Shown here one piece after another: positions 1 through 12,207 of a stretch of DNA of 64,000 bases (position 1 is its first letter; every line of letters begins with the position of its first letter). Source of the DNA: Euglena gracilis (lineage: Eukaryota > Euglenida > Euglenophyceae > Euglenales). The translations under genes were made by a program, and so were the position numbers. The notes under the pieces were generated by a model that was not told the DNA's origin, ran no database searches, and was given only the letters and a program-made list of their open reading frames with translations. The stretch is from assembly GCA_039621445.1 (NCBI GenBank), contig CP154957.1, positions 44,326,309 to 44,390,308 on the forward strand, written 5' to 3'.

Positions 1-3000
1 GGGGGGAAAAAAGGGGGAGGTGGGGGGAAAGAAGGGGGAAGAAGGGGAAAAGAAGAAGGGGAGGGAAAAAAAGAAGGGGGAGGGGGGGAAGAAAAGAAGA
101 AAAGGGGGGGGGGGAAAAAAAATGAAAAAAAGGGGGGGGTGGAAAAAAGGAGGGAGAAGGGGGGGGGGAAAGAAAAAAAAAGAAAGGGAGGAAAAAAAAA
201 AGGGGAGAAGGGGGGGGGGAAAAAAAAGAAAGAGGAAGGGGGGGGAGGGGGGGGGGGGGGGAAGGGGAAGAAAAAGGAAGAAAAAAAAAAGAAAAAAGGA
301 AAGAGGAAGGGGGAAGAAAAAAAAAAGAAAAAAAAATAAGGGAAAGGAGAGGACGGGAAGGGGGGGAGAGAGAAAAGAAAAAAGGTGGAAAGAAAAGAAG
401 AAGAAAGGTGAAAGAAGAAGAGGAAAAAAAAGAAAAAAAAGGGGAGGAGGGGGAAGAGGAAAAAAAGGGAAGGGAAAGAGGAAAAAGGGGAAAAAAAGGG
501 AAAAAAAGAAAAAAAAAAAGGAAAAAAAAAGGGAAAAAAAAGAGAGGAAAAAAGGAGGGAGAAGTAGGAGAACAGAGGAAAGGGAGAAGAGAAAGGGGGG
601 AAAAAAAGGAAAAAAAAGAAAAGAAAAAGGGGGGAGGGAAAAGGGAGAAAGGGAAGAGGGAAGAAAAAGAAAAAGGAAAAAGGGGGGGGAAAGAAAGGAG
701 GGGGGGGGAAAAAAGGGGGGGGGGTGGAAAAAAAAAAGGGGGGAAAGGGGAGAAAGGGGAAAGGAAGAAGGAGAAAAAGAAAAGGGGGGGGGGGGGGGGA
801 AAAGAAAGGAAGGGGGGGAAGGGGGGGGGGGGAGAAAAAGAAGAGGGGGGGGAGGAAAAAAAAAAGGGAAAAAGAAAAGAAAGGAAAAGGAAAAAGGAAG
901 GGGGGAAAAGAATAAAAAAAAAAAAAGGGAGGGGGGGGGAAAGAATGGGGTGGGGGGGGGAAAATGAGGGGGAGGGGGGGTGAAAAAAAGAGAGGAGAGG
1001 GAGGGGTGGGAAAAAAAAAAAGGGGGAAAAAAAAAAATAAAGTATAAAAGAGAGTAGAAAGGGAGAAAAAAAAAAGGGGGAAAACAAAAAAAAAGATAAA
1101 AGTATAAATCAAAGCAAGGGGGGAAAAATTAAGTAGAGGATGGGGGGGAAAAAAAAGGAAAGGGGGGGAAAAAAAAAAGAAAGGAAAGAAAAGGGAGAAA
1201 AGAAAAAAAAAAAAAACAAAGGAAGATAAACAATTAAATAAATCTAAGAAAAAAAAGGGAAAGAGGTAAAAGGGAGGGGGAGAAAAAAAAGGAGGGGGAT
1301 AAGATTTAAAAAGATAAAAGGGAGGGTGAAAAAAAAAAAAGGAAGGAAAAGAATGGTAAAAAAAAAAAAAGAGGGAGGGAAAAAAAAAAAGAGGGAAAGA
1401 AAGGAAAGAGGGGAGGATTGAGGGTGGGAAAAGAAAAAGGGGGGGAGGAAAAGGGGGGAAGGAAGGAGGGGGGCGGGGAATAGAGAAGAAGAAGGGAAAA
1501 AAAAGAAAGAGAGAAAGGGGGGAGGAAGGGGGAAGGGGGGAAAAAAAATAGAGAGAAGGGTGGGGAGGGGGGGGCGGGAAAAGGGAAGAGGAAAGAAAGA
1601 GAAAAATTTGAAAGGAGGGGAAAAAAAGAAGGAGAGGGGGGTAAATTGAGAGGGGGGGGAGGGGATGACAAAGAAAAGGGGGGGGGGGGGGGGGAAGGGG
1701 AGGGGGAGAGGAAGGGGAAAAAATTATAAAAGTGAGGAGTGTGAAAGGATAAAGAAGAGGGGGGGAGATAAAAAGGGGGGAGAGGGGGGGGAGGAAAAGG
1801 AAAATGAGGGAGAGTGGGGAAGAAAAGGGTGAGGGGGGGGGAAATAGGGGGGGGAAGGGAAGGATGAGGGGGGGGGTGGAAGAGAAAGGGGGGAGGGAAG
1901 GGAGAAAAGATGGGGGTGGGAGGGGAGGGGGAAAAAAAAAAGAATAGAAGGAAAAGGTGGAGGGGGGTGAAAGGGAAGGGAAAAGGGGGAGGGGGGGAAA
2001 GAGAGGGGAAAAGGGGAAAAAAAAGGGGGGGAGAAGGAAGAGAGGGGAGGGGGGGAGAGGGGTGTGGGGAAAGGTGGGGGAAAAAAGGAGGGGGGAAGGG
2101 GAGAGGTAAGGGGAAAGGAAGGGGGAAGAGAGAGGGGGGGGGGGGGGGGGGAGGGTGGGAAAGAGTAAAAAATAGGGGACAGGGGGAAAGAGAAGGCGAC
2201 AAAAGGAATAAGTGAAAAAAGGGGGAGAAAGGAGGGGGGAAAGAGGGGAGTGAAGTAGGGAGAAAGGGGGGAAGGGAAGGGAGGGGGGGAAAAGAAAGGA
2301 AAAAAGGAAAAGAAGAAGGGAGAGTGGGGGGGGGGGTGGGGGGGAAAAAAGGGGGGCGGGGTGTGGAGGGAAGGAAAGAAAAAGGAAGAAAGGGGGGGAA
2401 AAAAGAAAAAAAGGGGAAGTAGGGAGGGAAGAAGAAAGGGGGGAAGGAAGGGGGAAAGGAAGGGAGGGAGGGAATATGAAACAGAAGCGAAAGAAAGGGA
2501 GGGGGGAAGAAGGAGAGGGGGGGGGGGGGAAAAAGGGGGAAAGATAAAGAAGATAGGGGGGGAAGAGAGGGAGAGGGGAGGGGAAAGAAAAAAGGGGGAA
2601 AAGGGGGAGGAGGAAAGAGGGGGAAAAGGGAAAGAGAAGGAAGAAGGGAGAAGGAGGGGAAAGGGAAAAGGGAAAAGGGGAAAAAAAAAAAAAGAGGGAA
2701 AAGGGGGGGGAAAAGGAGGGGGGGAGGAGAGGAGGAAAGGGGAAGATAAAAAAGGTGGGGAAATAAAGAAAGGGAAGGGGGGGGAAAGAAGGAGGGGGGG
2801 GAGGAAAGGAAGGGAAAGAAAAGAAGGGGGAGGAGGAAAAAAAGGGAAAAGGGGGGAGGGGGGGGAGGAAAAAAAGGAGGAAAAGAAGGGGGGAGGGGGG
2901 GAAGGGAAAGGGGGGGAAAAAAGGAAGGGGGAAGGGAAAGAAGGGGGGGGGGGGGAAGAGAAGGAAGGGGGGGGAGGGAAAGGGGGGGGGAAAAAGGGGG

Positions 3001-4690
3001 GGGAGGGGGGGGGGGGAAGGGGGGGGAAAGGGAGGGGGGGGGGGGGAGGGGGGGGGGAAAAGGGGGAAAAGGGGGGAAAGAGGAAAAAAAAAGGCGGGAA
3101 AGAGGGGGGGGGGGGGAAGGAAAGGGGGGGGGGAGGAAAAGAAAGGGGGGAGGGAAGAGAGGGGGAAAAGAAAGAAGGGGAGGGGGGGGGAAGGGGAAGG
3201 AGGGAAGGGGGGGGAAAAAAAAAGGGGGGGAAAAAAAGGGGGGGATTGAAAAGAGGGGGGGGGGGGGAAAAAAGGAGGGAAAAGAATGGGGGAGAGGGGG
3301 GGGAAAAAAGGAAAAAAGAAAGAAAGGGGGGGGGGGGGGGGGAAGGGAAGGGGGGGAGAAAAAGGAGGCGAAAAGAGGGGAGGGGGGGGGGGAAGGAAGG
3401 GGGGGAGGTGGGGGGGGGGGAAGGGAGAGAGGGGGAAAAGAAAAAAAAAAAGAAGGGGGGAAAGAGGGAGGGGGGGGGGGTGAAAAAAGGAGGGGGGGGG
3501 AAAGGAGGGGGGGGGAAAGGGGGGGAAGGGGGGGGGGGGGGAGGGGGGGAAAGGAGGGAAAGTGGAAGGAGAGAAAAGAGGAAGGAAAGGAAAAAAGGGG
3601 GGGGAGAAAGGAAAAGAGGGGGAAATTGAAGAAAAAAAAGTGGGGCAAAAAAATGAAAGGGGGGGTAAAGAAAAAGGGGAAGGGAAGTGGAGAAGAAGGA
3701 AGGGGGTGGGAAATCAAGGGGGAAAAGAGGAAAGAAACTTGGGCGGGAAAAAAAAGGGGGTGAAAAGAAAAAAAAGGGCAAGGTGGGGGTAGATGGGGGG
3801 GGAGAAAGGGGGGGAGAAGGGGGGGGGGGGGGAAATTGGGGGAAAGGGGGGAAAGAAAGAGGGGGGGGGGGTGAGTTGTAAGGAAAAAGGATGAAAAGAA
3901 AAAGGGGAAAGATATGGAAAAGATAGAGAAAAAAGGGGAAATCGGGGAAGGAAAGAAAAAAAAAAAGAAAAGGGGGAAAAAAAAAGGGGGAATGGAACAG
4001 GGGAAAGAGGGAAAGTGGAGAAAGAAAGAGTAAGAGGGTGTGTGGAAAGATAGGGGGGGAAAGGAACAAAAGGGGATTATGAGGAGGAGAAAAAGAAGAA
4101 GGAGGAGAAGGGAGGGAAAGGGGGGCTAGGGTGGGAAGAAAAGAGGGGGGGGAAGGAGAGATGAGACATGTGGAGAAGGAAAGAAACAAAAGAGAAGGTA
4201 TAAAAAAACGTCTTGAAAAAAAAGAAGGGAAAAGGGGAAAGGGAGGGGGGAAGAAAAAAAGAAGGGGGAAGTGAAAAAAGTGGGGGAAAGGGGAAAGAGA
4301 GGAAAAATTCTTAAGGGAAAGGGAAAAGGAAAAGGAGGGGGGTGGGAAAAGAAAAAGAGGGGAAAGAAGGAAAAAGGAAACTTTGTTGGATAGAAAAGAA
4401 AAAGGGAAGGAAAAACGGAGAAAAAAATGAAAAAAGGGGGGCGGAAAAAAGGGAAAGGAAAGGGGGAAAAAAGAAAAGGGAACAAACATAAAAAAAAATG
4501 GGGGAGAAAAAGGGTGGTAAAAAAAAAAAAGAAGAAAAGGAGGATTAAAAAGGGAAAAAAAGGGAAAAAGAGGAGAGGGGAAAAAGAAGAGGAAGTGAGG
4601 AAAAATGAGAAGAAGGATAAAAGGGTGGAGTTATGGAAAGGGGAAAAATGGGAAAAAAAGGGAAAGGAAAAGGAGGAGAAAAAAATGACG
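1..4690. repeat. Giant homopurine (A/G) tract
   Basis: The + strand is almost entirely A and G, arranged as irregular alternating A-runs and G-runs with only scattered T and C. There is no fixed repeat unit. The tract begins before the window and fades into mixed sequence near 4690. Long open frames on both strands here are an artefact: stop codons need T on one strand and T or A-pairing pyrimidines on the other, so they rarely occur. Such DNA can form triplex or G-quadruplex structures. A collapsed or low-quality assembly region is a real alternative. Confidence 0.9.
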
Positions 4691-5195
4691 GCATTGCGGG
4701 TAAATATGGGATGGCGAGAGGGGGGTGCAAAACATACCCAAAGGCAGGGTAAGGCACAGGGGGCGCCACGAAAAGGGGGGAGGGGGGAAGGAAGGGGTCG
4801 GGACCTGGGGGGCCTCGGGCGGGCCCGACGCATCTCCGGGCGCCGGAATACGGACATGAAGAAGGGTCTGGAAAAACTGAAAAAAAACGTCACTTTGATG
4901 ACCAAAAATCCAGGCCTTCGGCCCGAAACCAGGGGGGGGGTATTATTTGGGGGGGGATTATTTGGGGGGGGTTAACAGGGTTTGTTTTAAGTCGGGCCGA
5001 GCCCCTCCCCCAACCCGGGGGGATCCCCCCAGAGGGGAGTGGGATATACTGAAAATTTTTGAAAAAGTGCTATTTTTGGAATTTTTCTGTTTATGGCCGG
5101 CGCTAACTTCGCTTCGGGCCCAGGATCTCGCCCCCCCCCCCCCGCGAAAAAATTGTTTCTACACCGATACCCCCAATTGAGGGGGGTGGTGAAGC
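4691..5195. other. Transition region without a recognisable gene
   Basis: Mixed-composition DNA with G-runs and a C-run near 5133. Around 5090 a short stretch beginning TGTTTATGGCC resembles a stretch near 57840, so part of it belongs to a dispersed repeat. I see no convincing gene. Confidence 0.5.
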
Positions 5196-5438
5196 CACCA
5201 CTTCCGTGCCCCACGCGCTGGAATTCCCACAGAGATACCGCTCAGTGGTATGTGAAGAAGTGGACAGTGTTGTTGGAAGTCTCCACATCTCTGTTGAGTC
5301 CAACGGACCCGGTTCGGATAGTGGTACAGAATTTTGGGCACCGAACCGGTGAAGCAGTTGCTTCAAGTCTTTGACCCGGTGGCCCATGCCCTCCAGGTGA
5401 TGCAGGCCAGTGAATCCCTCATCTTTCTCATTGCCAGG
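5196..5438 (+). pseudogene. hAT-like transposase fragment (TRWNS segment)
   Basis: The + strand encodes P-T-R-W-N-S at about 5210-5227, then a helical segment (WYVKKWTVLLEVS). After an apparent one-base frame change near 5335 it continues as VKQLLQVFDPVAHALQVMQ and LIFLIA. The RWNS motif followed by leucine-rich helices is typical of hAT-superfamily transposases and their DUF659-type relatives, downstream of the first catalytic region. The frame ends at a GCCAG/GTGAAT junction at 5438 that looks like a splice donor, so this may be an exon or an exon relic. Element A lies just beyond, apparently inserted in the following intron or flank. No start, catalytic core or C-terminus is present here. 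Confidence 0.6.
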
Positions 5439-5509
5439 TGAATTTGGGGGGGGAGAATGATGGACCTGCTATCTTTCAGGCTAGGCTTCTTTTAAGTCAC
5501 CCGACCCCC

Positions 5510-5737
5510 AGTGTACGTCTGATTCCCAATTCCCCTTTCCCAATTCCCAAAAGCCTTCGCTTTCGCCTTGGCGCACCTACTTGGGAACTGAAAATCAGAG
5601 TAACAGTAAAAACCCTTTTCCCACTTCCCAAGAAGCAAAGCACGGAGCAATGCAGGGAGGACGGACTGGATAACCAAGTCCGGTCCGGAGAAAAGGAAAG
5701 ACAAACAGAATACCAGCTGTGGAGAGAGAAGGGGCAC
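5510..5737 (-). repeat. Truncated 3' LTR of copy A
   Basis: Matches the distal 228 bp of the 308-bp LTR seen at 33069-33376, with three substitutions visible. Homology stops at 5737, where a poly(T) run begins, so the first 80 bp of this LTR and the polypurine tract are missing. Confidence 0.88.
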
Positions 5738-6412
5738 TTTTTTTTTTTTTTTAGGCACGGCTCGGCACGGCTCGGCACGGCTCGGCACCGCTCGGCACGG
5801 CTCGGCACGGCTCGGCACGGCTCGGCACGGATCGGCACGGCTCGGCACGGCTCGGCACGGCTCGGCACGGCTCGGCACGGCTCGCACGTGTCTCGCGCGT
5901 GTCGTGCCCGCGCGTCGCCCGTGCGAGCGTGTCGCCCGTGTCGGCGTGCTGTTCTTTGCCGTCGGGACGGGTCACCGCGAGCCGTTGCACCCGCCTGTCA
6001 CTTGGGCGGTTTCACTTCGATTCTCGCTGGCCTTACCCAGAGGGGTGTGGGCCCTTTTCTATTTTTTTTTTTTGCGTCGGCGATGGTCCTACCATGGCCT
6101 CTTCCGAGGGGTCTCACCTCGGGCGGGTGCACTGGATGCGAATGGGGCCGACTAGGGTCCCATCCTCGGCGTGACGCACTCTTTGCCAACCTTCCATGTC
6201 CACCGCCGCCACTGCGGTGGCTCCTTGTATGCTCCTGGTTCTCGACGGCATCTCTTGCGGCGTGGCTGTTGGAGGTAACTCCTCTTGCCCTCTGGTTGTA
6301 GCGGCGGCAGAGAGCTGTTCCGCCACAAAGGCCATCAAGGTTGCGGATATACGTTGCCAAATGTCTGCGGCCATGTGCTGCCTTGCCCATCCTTGCTTGT
6401 CACCACATGAGG
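5738..6412 (-). mobile_element. Poly(A)-tailed insertion with a 10-bp VNTR in the 3' end of copy A
   Basis: On the minus strand this 675-bp segment has no counterpart in copy B. It ends in a 10-bp tandem array followed by 15 A residues (5752-5738) directly against the broken LTR. A 3' poly(A) next to a VNTR suggests LINE-type, target-primed retrotransposition of a composite sequence. The upstream half is open for 86 codons (6374-6114) but matches nothing I recognise. It replaces the last third of ORF3, the 3' UTR, the polypurine tract and the start of the LTR, so a deletion accompanied it. Target-site duplications are not evident. Confidence 0.5.
5753..5885 (-). repeat. 10-bp GC-rich tandem array
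   Basis: About 13 head-to-tail copies of CGGCACGGCT (+ strand), with only isolated substitutions (for example near 5790 and 5831). All reading frames through it are repetitive and are not genes. Confidence 0.95.
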
Positions 6413-9400
6413 TGAAGCAGGTTCATCCTGCTCCTCATCCGTCGATCCGGCGGAAGATTGGGCCTGTCGACCACGAGCCTTACCTTTCGGTTTGCTCTGG
6501 CCGTACCCGGACGATGCAACGGCCGAATAGTCGTGCATTGTCGTAGGGCCTTTTGGCTGTCCGCCAGTCTGACCTCCAGCGCCACCTTTCGGTGGTGGTT
6601 TCCCATCACCGCCTTTGGAAGGGGGCTTACAGGGTGCAGCACCCGGTTTGCCTCCTTTCGGCTTCGCACTCCCGGAATCAGGAGGTGACGCCTGCGGCTT
6701 ACTCCTGGTATCAGGAGCCGATGGTGCCGGAGTAGACGTTTGCCGTCTGGGCGAAGCGGGCATACTGACCGCTGGGTCCCGCATGACGCTCCGAGGGGTT
6801 GGCACTCGTTCCTGGGGTTGTTCAGCCGGCCGTCGCCGAGCAGGTTCATCCTGTCCGACGAAGCGTGGCACTGTGGTCGTCACCGGAACCGGTGCTTCCA
6901 CAGGCGCTGGCGCTCCCAGAAACTCTGCCATTGTCCTCGGGACGGCAGGGACCCTGCGCGGTGTCAGTGGTCGTGGGGGTATCTCCTCCACTTCCATTTC
7001 GACATCCGGTCTAGGAGGTTGATCCTCCACAAACGCGTGGGCAGTTGCTACGGGAGGTTGATCCTCCGGTGTAGCCGGTGCGACAGATGTCTCTGTCGGC
7101 TGGGGTTCATCCCCTGAAGATGGTTGCACTGCTGCCGGAGATGGGGGTGTGGGGACACCGACATCTGGTGTCTCCACGACCTCGGCGGCGGAGCTTGATG
7201 CTGCGCCTCCACCTCGTGGCGTTAGTGCAGCAGCCACGGCAGTAATGCCAGTGACCACGGCGCCGAGCACACGGCCTCCTAATGAGGTGCGTGCTGCGGG
7301 GCTGGTAGGTTCTTCGAGGATGTCCTCGACGACCATACCAGTCACCTCGGCTGGAGGCTCAGCCGTTGGAACAGGCGTAGCATCCACAGGTATATCCCCT
7401 GCGGGTGCTGTGTCTGGCCTAGGCTGTGCCGGAGCATGCAGAGCAGCGTAGAGGATATCCTCCACGTTCTCACCTTCCTCCTCAGGAAGTTCCTGGTCTC
7501 CACCTACCGGTGGACAGACGGGAGCCGTCGCGGGGGCCGGGGAAACCGATCGTTCCCCTGCCGCTCGCGGGGCAGAGACGAATGATACAGCCGTTCCTGT
7601 CGGAGACGGCGGCGCTGCCTCCAGAATGGTGACGGAGGGGCTGCGGTCGCGTTCCTCCCGCCGCGGAATCGCGGTGTTGGAAGCGACTGACGCCTCACGT
7701 CTCCTTCGCGCCAGAGGTTCATCCTCTGGGGCGATGAAGGCGCGCAGATCCTCGGGCGAACGAGGATCGTCGGGGTGCCATCGGCATCCCTGGGCATCCG
7801 CCAGCCTGTAAAAGGCCAGCGTACTGCTACTGGCGCTGTTGGGCCAGGGTGGCGGCCATGATGGCTGCACCCAGGCGTTGGCAGGCCTGTTCGGGCCCAG
7901 GAAGCCGCGGTAACGCGTGTCCTCCCAGACCTCGAAAAAGCCCTCCTCGAACTCCTGAACGCATGCCAGAATCGGCATACCCAGGTCGAGGATGGCCTTC
8001 GGGTGATTCATCAGCTGGAGGAATACCTCCCTGTCGAGGGTACCGCCAAACTGTCGCCTCAAATGTTCCTCCAGGTCTTTCCCGGCCAGGTGCCAGTTGG
8101 GGCGCAGGTCGGCGATAACCCGACGACGACGGGGTCCCTCAACGGGGTCGCCGTAGTCTGGTGGCAAGCTTTCCATACCAGGCCTATCGTCCTGAGGGTC
8201 ACGGAGATGTATATACACCTCCATGACGTAGGTCGTCCAGGCTCGCCACCAGAACTGTTGCAGCATAAAAATACGCTGCTTATGGACGCGGCGACTTTTG
8301 CCCTGGACATCCGGGGCGTCGCGGCACACATGCATAAGCATGCGGCGTCCCATCTCCAGTCCCGGGTTATCCCGAGGCGGTGGAGGACTTCCGCGTACGC
8401 CGAATCCCCAGAAGTCGACAGGAAACTCCTGCCGGCAATACTTACAACAGAGGTCATACCTCTGTGGGTAAGCCAGGGAAACGCGCTTAACGCGGAAGGT
8501 GGAGCCGTAATGGCTCACCAGCCACACCTGGAGGTTGTTGCACCACAACACCTCGATCAGGCGTTCGATGTCGGGGTTCAGTGGGTAGTATTTCCACTGC
8601 ACACCGAGGGGCCCGACTGTGTGCATACAGTCGAAGATTGCCTTCAGCCTTCGGGCCACCACATGCTGGTCCCGAAATCCTAACTGGTGCCGGCCACGCC
8701 TTTGCCTTCTCCCTTGCCTTTGCCCTCAGCCTTACCTTTGTCCTTCCCTGTCTGGCGAATACCAGAGGGTCGGGCGCTCGGTGCGGCAGGAGTCGGTTCG
8801 GTACCTTCCCATTCCATCTCTGGGGAGGGACCTTGCCGTTCCGCTGCACGTCGCGGTGATGGCGTGGCTGGGCGCTGGCTAGGAGCCTGGCGTGGGCTTG
8901 GTTTCGGCGTAGGGGGGTCGCGGCTCCTTCCATACCGGAGGGATCGGCGGTGGCATTGCGGCAACAGGACGGCTCATCGCTGCCTGTGCCACTGCCGGTG
9001 GTTGCCCAGCCGGGGTATCCTGGCTGGCTTCCACCTGCATTGCCGCACCGCTTTCCGCGTCCCGTGGGCTGGGTCGCCTGGGCTGTGGGGTAAGGTTCTC
9101 CGTAACCCTATCGCGCTTCAGGGTGGCAGGTAATCCTGCCGCTCCTGCCGGGGGCTCACCGGGTAATACCGGGGTCGCCACCCGCAGCTGCGGTTGGTAC
9201 GGATGGTACGGGGTGTATCCACGGCCCTGAAGGGCGGCCAGCGAGGAGTAATACCTCGCCCGGTGCTCTTCAGACGTGAATACTGGCTCCTGCAGGAAAT
9301 GCCGAGCAAGCTCATCCTGCTCGGTTCCCGGAGGTGCCATGTGGTAGTAGGGAGCCTCCTGCCGACGGGGGATATCCCCAGTCTGGACAGGGGCTGCACT

Positions 9401-10297
9401 GGGCGGTCGGGCTGCCTCACGGTGGGGAGGTTCATCCTCCACCACTATGGGCTTCGCCTGCCTCCGTGGCTTAACGCCAGGGACAGGGGTGACCGGTGAT
9501 GCTTGTGGCATCCAGTGCATGAACATGTGTTGGACGTATGCCTCAGAGGGCACGTCCGACTGTCCGGCTGGGAGTACGCGTGCGCCGCGCGGGTAATCCG
9601 CGTGCGTCGCGTACCGCGAGACAAATTGCTCCGCTGGCGGCTCGCGCGGCGGCATTCGCCGCGGCGAGGGCGGGCGAGCAAAGATTCTCGTCATCCCAGG
9701 TGGGACATGCACAGCCTCACCTACCGGTGGGGGCGTGTGCTCACGCATATGCACGGTGTGGGATCCCACCGGCGTCTGCGTTTGCAGCATGGGCGGCACA
9801 TACACGCCAAGGTCCATCATGGTCTCGCCGGGTTCGAAGCCGGAATCGGCTGCGGACGAGAAATACCGTCTGCCCGTCATCAGGGCTTGACCGCAGGGAC
9901 ACCACTGAGCCACAGGGGTGTTGGCTACCACCAACAACTGAGCACAGTATGCATCCCAAAGGGCTTGCATAAAGGGCTCCGTTGGGGGCGGTGCGCACAT
10001 ACACATCGCCCGCTCCAACGTCTCCGTAGTGCGGAAGATCATCTCTCCCGCATACGGGGGCAGGCGCGATCTGCGCTGCGCTGGTGGCTGAGGTGCCGGC
10101 TGCTGGACGGCAGATGGATCTGGTACCGCATATGCGGACCGGCTGCTGGTAGCCGCGGCGAATACCGGGGCTGAAACCCTCTCAGCATGTGGGGCACCCG
10201 GAATCGGGGCCTCAGCATACTGAGGGTACTGGGGGTATGGCGCGCCAGAAGGCTGCGGCCATGGTGGACCTGGTCCAGGTCCGCGCCCAGGCAGCAT
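6413..10297 (-). pseudogene. ORF3 of copy A, broken and 3'-truncated
   Basis: Starts at an ATG at 10297 (MLPGRGPGPG) about 200 bp after the pol stop, the position of an env-like third gene. The first 472 codons are open to 8879. Relative to copy B, about 390 bp are then missing (junction near 8690, with a GCA microhomology). The frame resumes from 8662 to about 6413, where homology to copy B ends and a foreign C-terminus follows. Visible features are a proline-rich N-terminus, a CPCG motif, a lysine/glycine (KGKGEGKG-type) stretch, a tryptophan-rich globular part with a C-C-x2-C motif, and repeated D-E/Q-P motifs in a disordered, proline-rich part. The function is unknown. Confidence 0.8.
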
Positions 10298-10492
10298 GAT
10301 GCTACCCGAACGACGACGACAACTAAGGGTAACCTTGTTGTCAGTCGCTTTGAGTGCTGGTGCACTGAAAAAGTAAGGCTTCTATCTTAATCAAAACTCT
10401 GCGAGAAAGATAGAGAAATAATGAAGTGCAAGGGGCGGTATAAACGCGAAACATTCACATAAAACACACGCATTCTCGAAAACGAAATCGTT
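10298..10492 (-). other. pol-ORF3 spacer with possible 3' splice site
   Basis: About 195 bp between the chromodomain stop and the ORF3 ATG on the minus strand. A pyrimidine-rich stretch ending CCCTTAG lies about 30 bp upstream of the ORF3 ATG and could serve as a 3' splice site for a subgenomic ORF3 mRNA. This is inference only. Confidence 0.35.
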
Positions 10493-12207
10493 TCAGAAAG
10501 TGTTTATGTTTATGTCTATGTTATTGCGCTTGTTCCACAGCGTCCAATCCTGCTGGATATATCCAACAAAACTGGATGCTGGCTCCCAAGTGTCCTCCTC
10601 TGGCCCATACCCTTTCCAGCGAACTTTCCAGTAGTGCACACCCCTGTCGACCTTGTGGTCTATTGTCCTATCGACCACAAAGTCGTCCGTTTCAGGTGAT
10701 CTGGAACGGGGCTTGAAATATAGGCAGGGGATAGCTTTTCCCTCTGGGGGGCTTAGGTACGGTTTGAAGTCGTCCATAGCGACGTCCTCAATCCCGTTGG
10801 GCAAGGCAACTTTATATCGCCCGCTACTACCTAAGCTCTCCAAAATTTTGCATGGGCCGAGCCAAAGAGGATCTAGCTTGGAAGATTGCATGCGGGTGCG
10901 GTTATTCCGTACCCACACGCGGTCACCTGGACTATACACAGGTGTGTTGAAGTTCTGCAAAAACGATTTCCGTTTGTTGGAATGAATTTCTGTGATACGT
11001 GATTGGACTGCAGAGCGGAGTGATTCCACTTCTGCAAACCACGTTTCACAGCTGACGCTACTTCGGGCGGGTCTCTCCGAGGGGATATCCCCTATGGCCG
11101 GAGGGTCTCGTCCGAAAACAATTTTGTACGGTGAGTGTGGTAATACCAACCCTGGCAAGGTATTGATGTAAAATAAACACCAATGAAGAACGGATAACCA
11201 ATTCTTACCCGAGTCAGCCAGTGAAAGGCGAAGCATATTGACAACGGATTTCACGGCTGCCTCGGCCCTACCATTGCCTTTCGGGCGGTATATAATGGAA
11301 AAATGCTGCTCAATGCCGAGTAAACCGCACAAAGTTGTGAAAACCCGCGAAGAGATCAAGTGATCTTGATCACTCACGATTTCGTTCGGTAAACCCATTA
11401 AGCAGATGCATTTCTCCAGGAATATGGATGCCAAAATTTCGGCTGTCAACCCTGCTTTCCGGCATGGTATGGCTACTATGTACCCACTCAGCCGACAGAC
11501 GACAACAAAAACGTAATCGTAAATTTTGTCATCTGATCCTTTGCAAGGTTCAAGTTCGAGAAAATCCCTGCAGAGGGACGTAAAAATGTCAGGTGGTACG
11601 GGGAAAAAGTCCATCGTACCAGGGGGGTACCTCTGCGCGGTTTCACAGCCTGACAAATTTGGCACCGTTGCGAAATTCGCAAACAGCGGGAATATAAACC
11701 TTTTTCACTCAGGGTTGTGCAATATCTGCGACCAACTAGTGAAAGAAGTTTGGGGGCCCCAGGGTGACCGTGGTTGTGATAGCTCAAAATCACATCATCA
11801 ACCAGGTCTTGGGGTATACAATATTTATAACCAGAATCATTCCGGAAAATAAGCCGCAATGGTGATAGAGAGTAATTCTCTATGGATTCACCATTACGAA
11901 GTCTATTCACAATGGTACTATATAGGGTCACGCGAATAATCCCATTCGCGGAAAAATAGGGGGGTAGGAGTTTCCGTACGCGTAATGCGACGGGGTCCGG
12001 CAGTGCGTCCACGCCGGCGCCTTCCACGCAATGGTGAAATGGCGATGCTGCGATACACCCGGGAAACCGGTAGTGAATCGAGCATGTTGTCCTCAGCGTC
12101 GGATCGATGTGCGAACTGGTCAGCCTCATGGCTGCCATGAAAAGTCGCATCACCCTCATCCGGGTTCCCAGGCTAATACCAGGGGGCTCGGCTGAGAGGA
12201 TCCGCAA
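10493..12207 (-). pseudogene. Integrase with C-terminal chromodomain (copy A pol)
   Basis: Two overlapping minus-strand frames (12207-11488 and 11665-10493) together encode a retroviral-type integrase. The N-terminal HHCC zinc domain shows HNHGHPG and, further on, CQIC. The catalytic core shows D in RDFLEL, D in VSDQDH and E in GRAEAAVK, spaced as in DDE integrases. The C-terminus holds a chromodomain (DDFVVDRTIDH, HYWKVRWKGYG, DTWEPASSF) with the expected aromatic cage positions. An integrase-chromodomain fusion defines chromoviruses, in which the chromodomain targets integration to chromatin marks. The frame change near 11500-11665 breaks the protein. Copy B lacks this whole segment. Confidence 0.9.

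Noticed and set aside
20-983. K/E/G/R-rich plus-strand frames
   Set aside because: Artefact of A/G-only sequence; no codon structure or start context.
1306-4489. Very long minus-strand frames rich in F, P, L and S (about 800 and 920 codons)
   Set aside because: They are the pyrimidine strand of the homopurine tract. Stops are almost impossible there, and the protein is pure composition bias.
5753-5885. CRISPR-like array
   Set aside because: Units are contiguous with no spacers, and the DNA is eukaryotic.
5751-5990. RAEPCRAVPS repeat frames
   Set aside because: Translations of the 10-bp tandem array; no gene.
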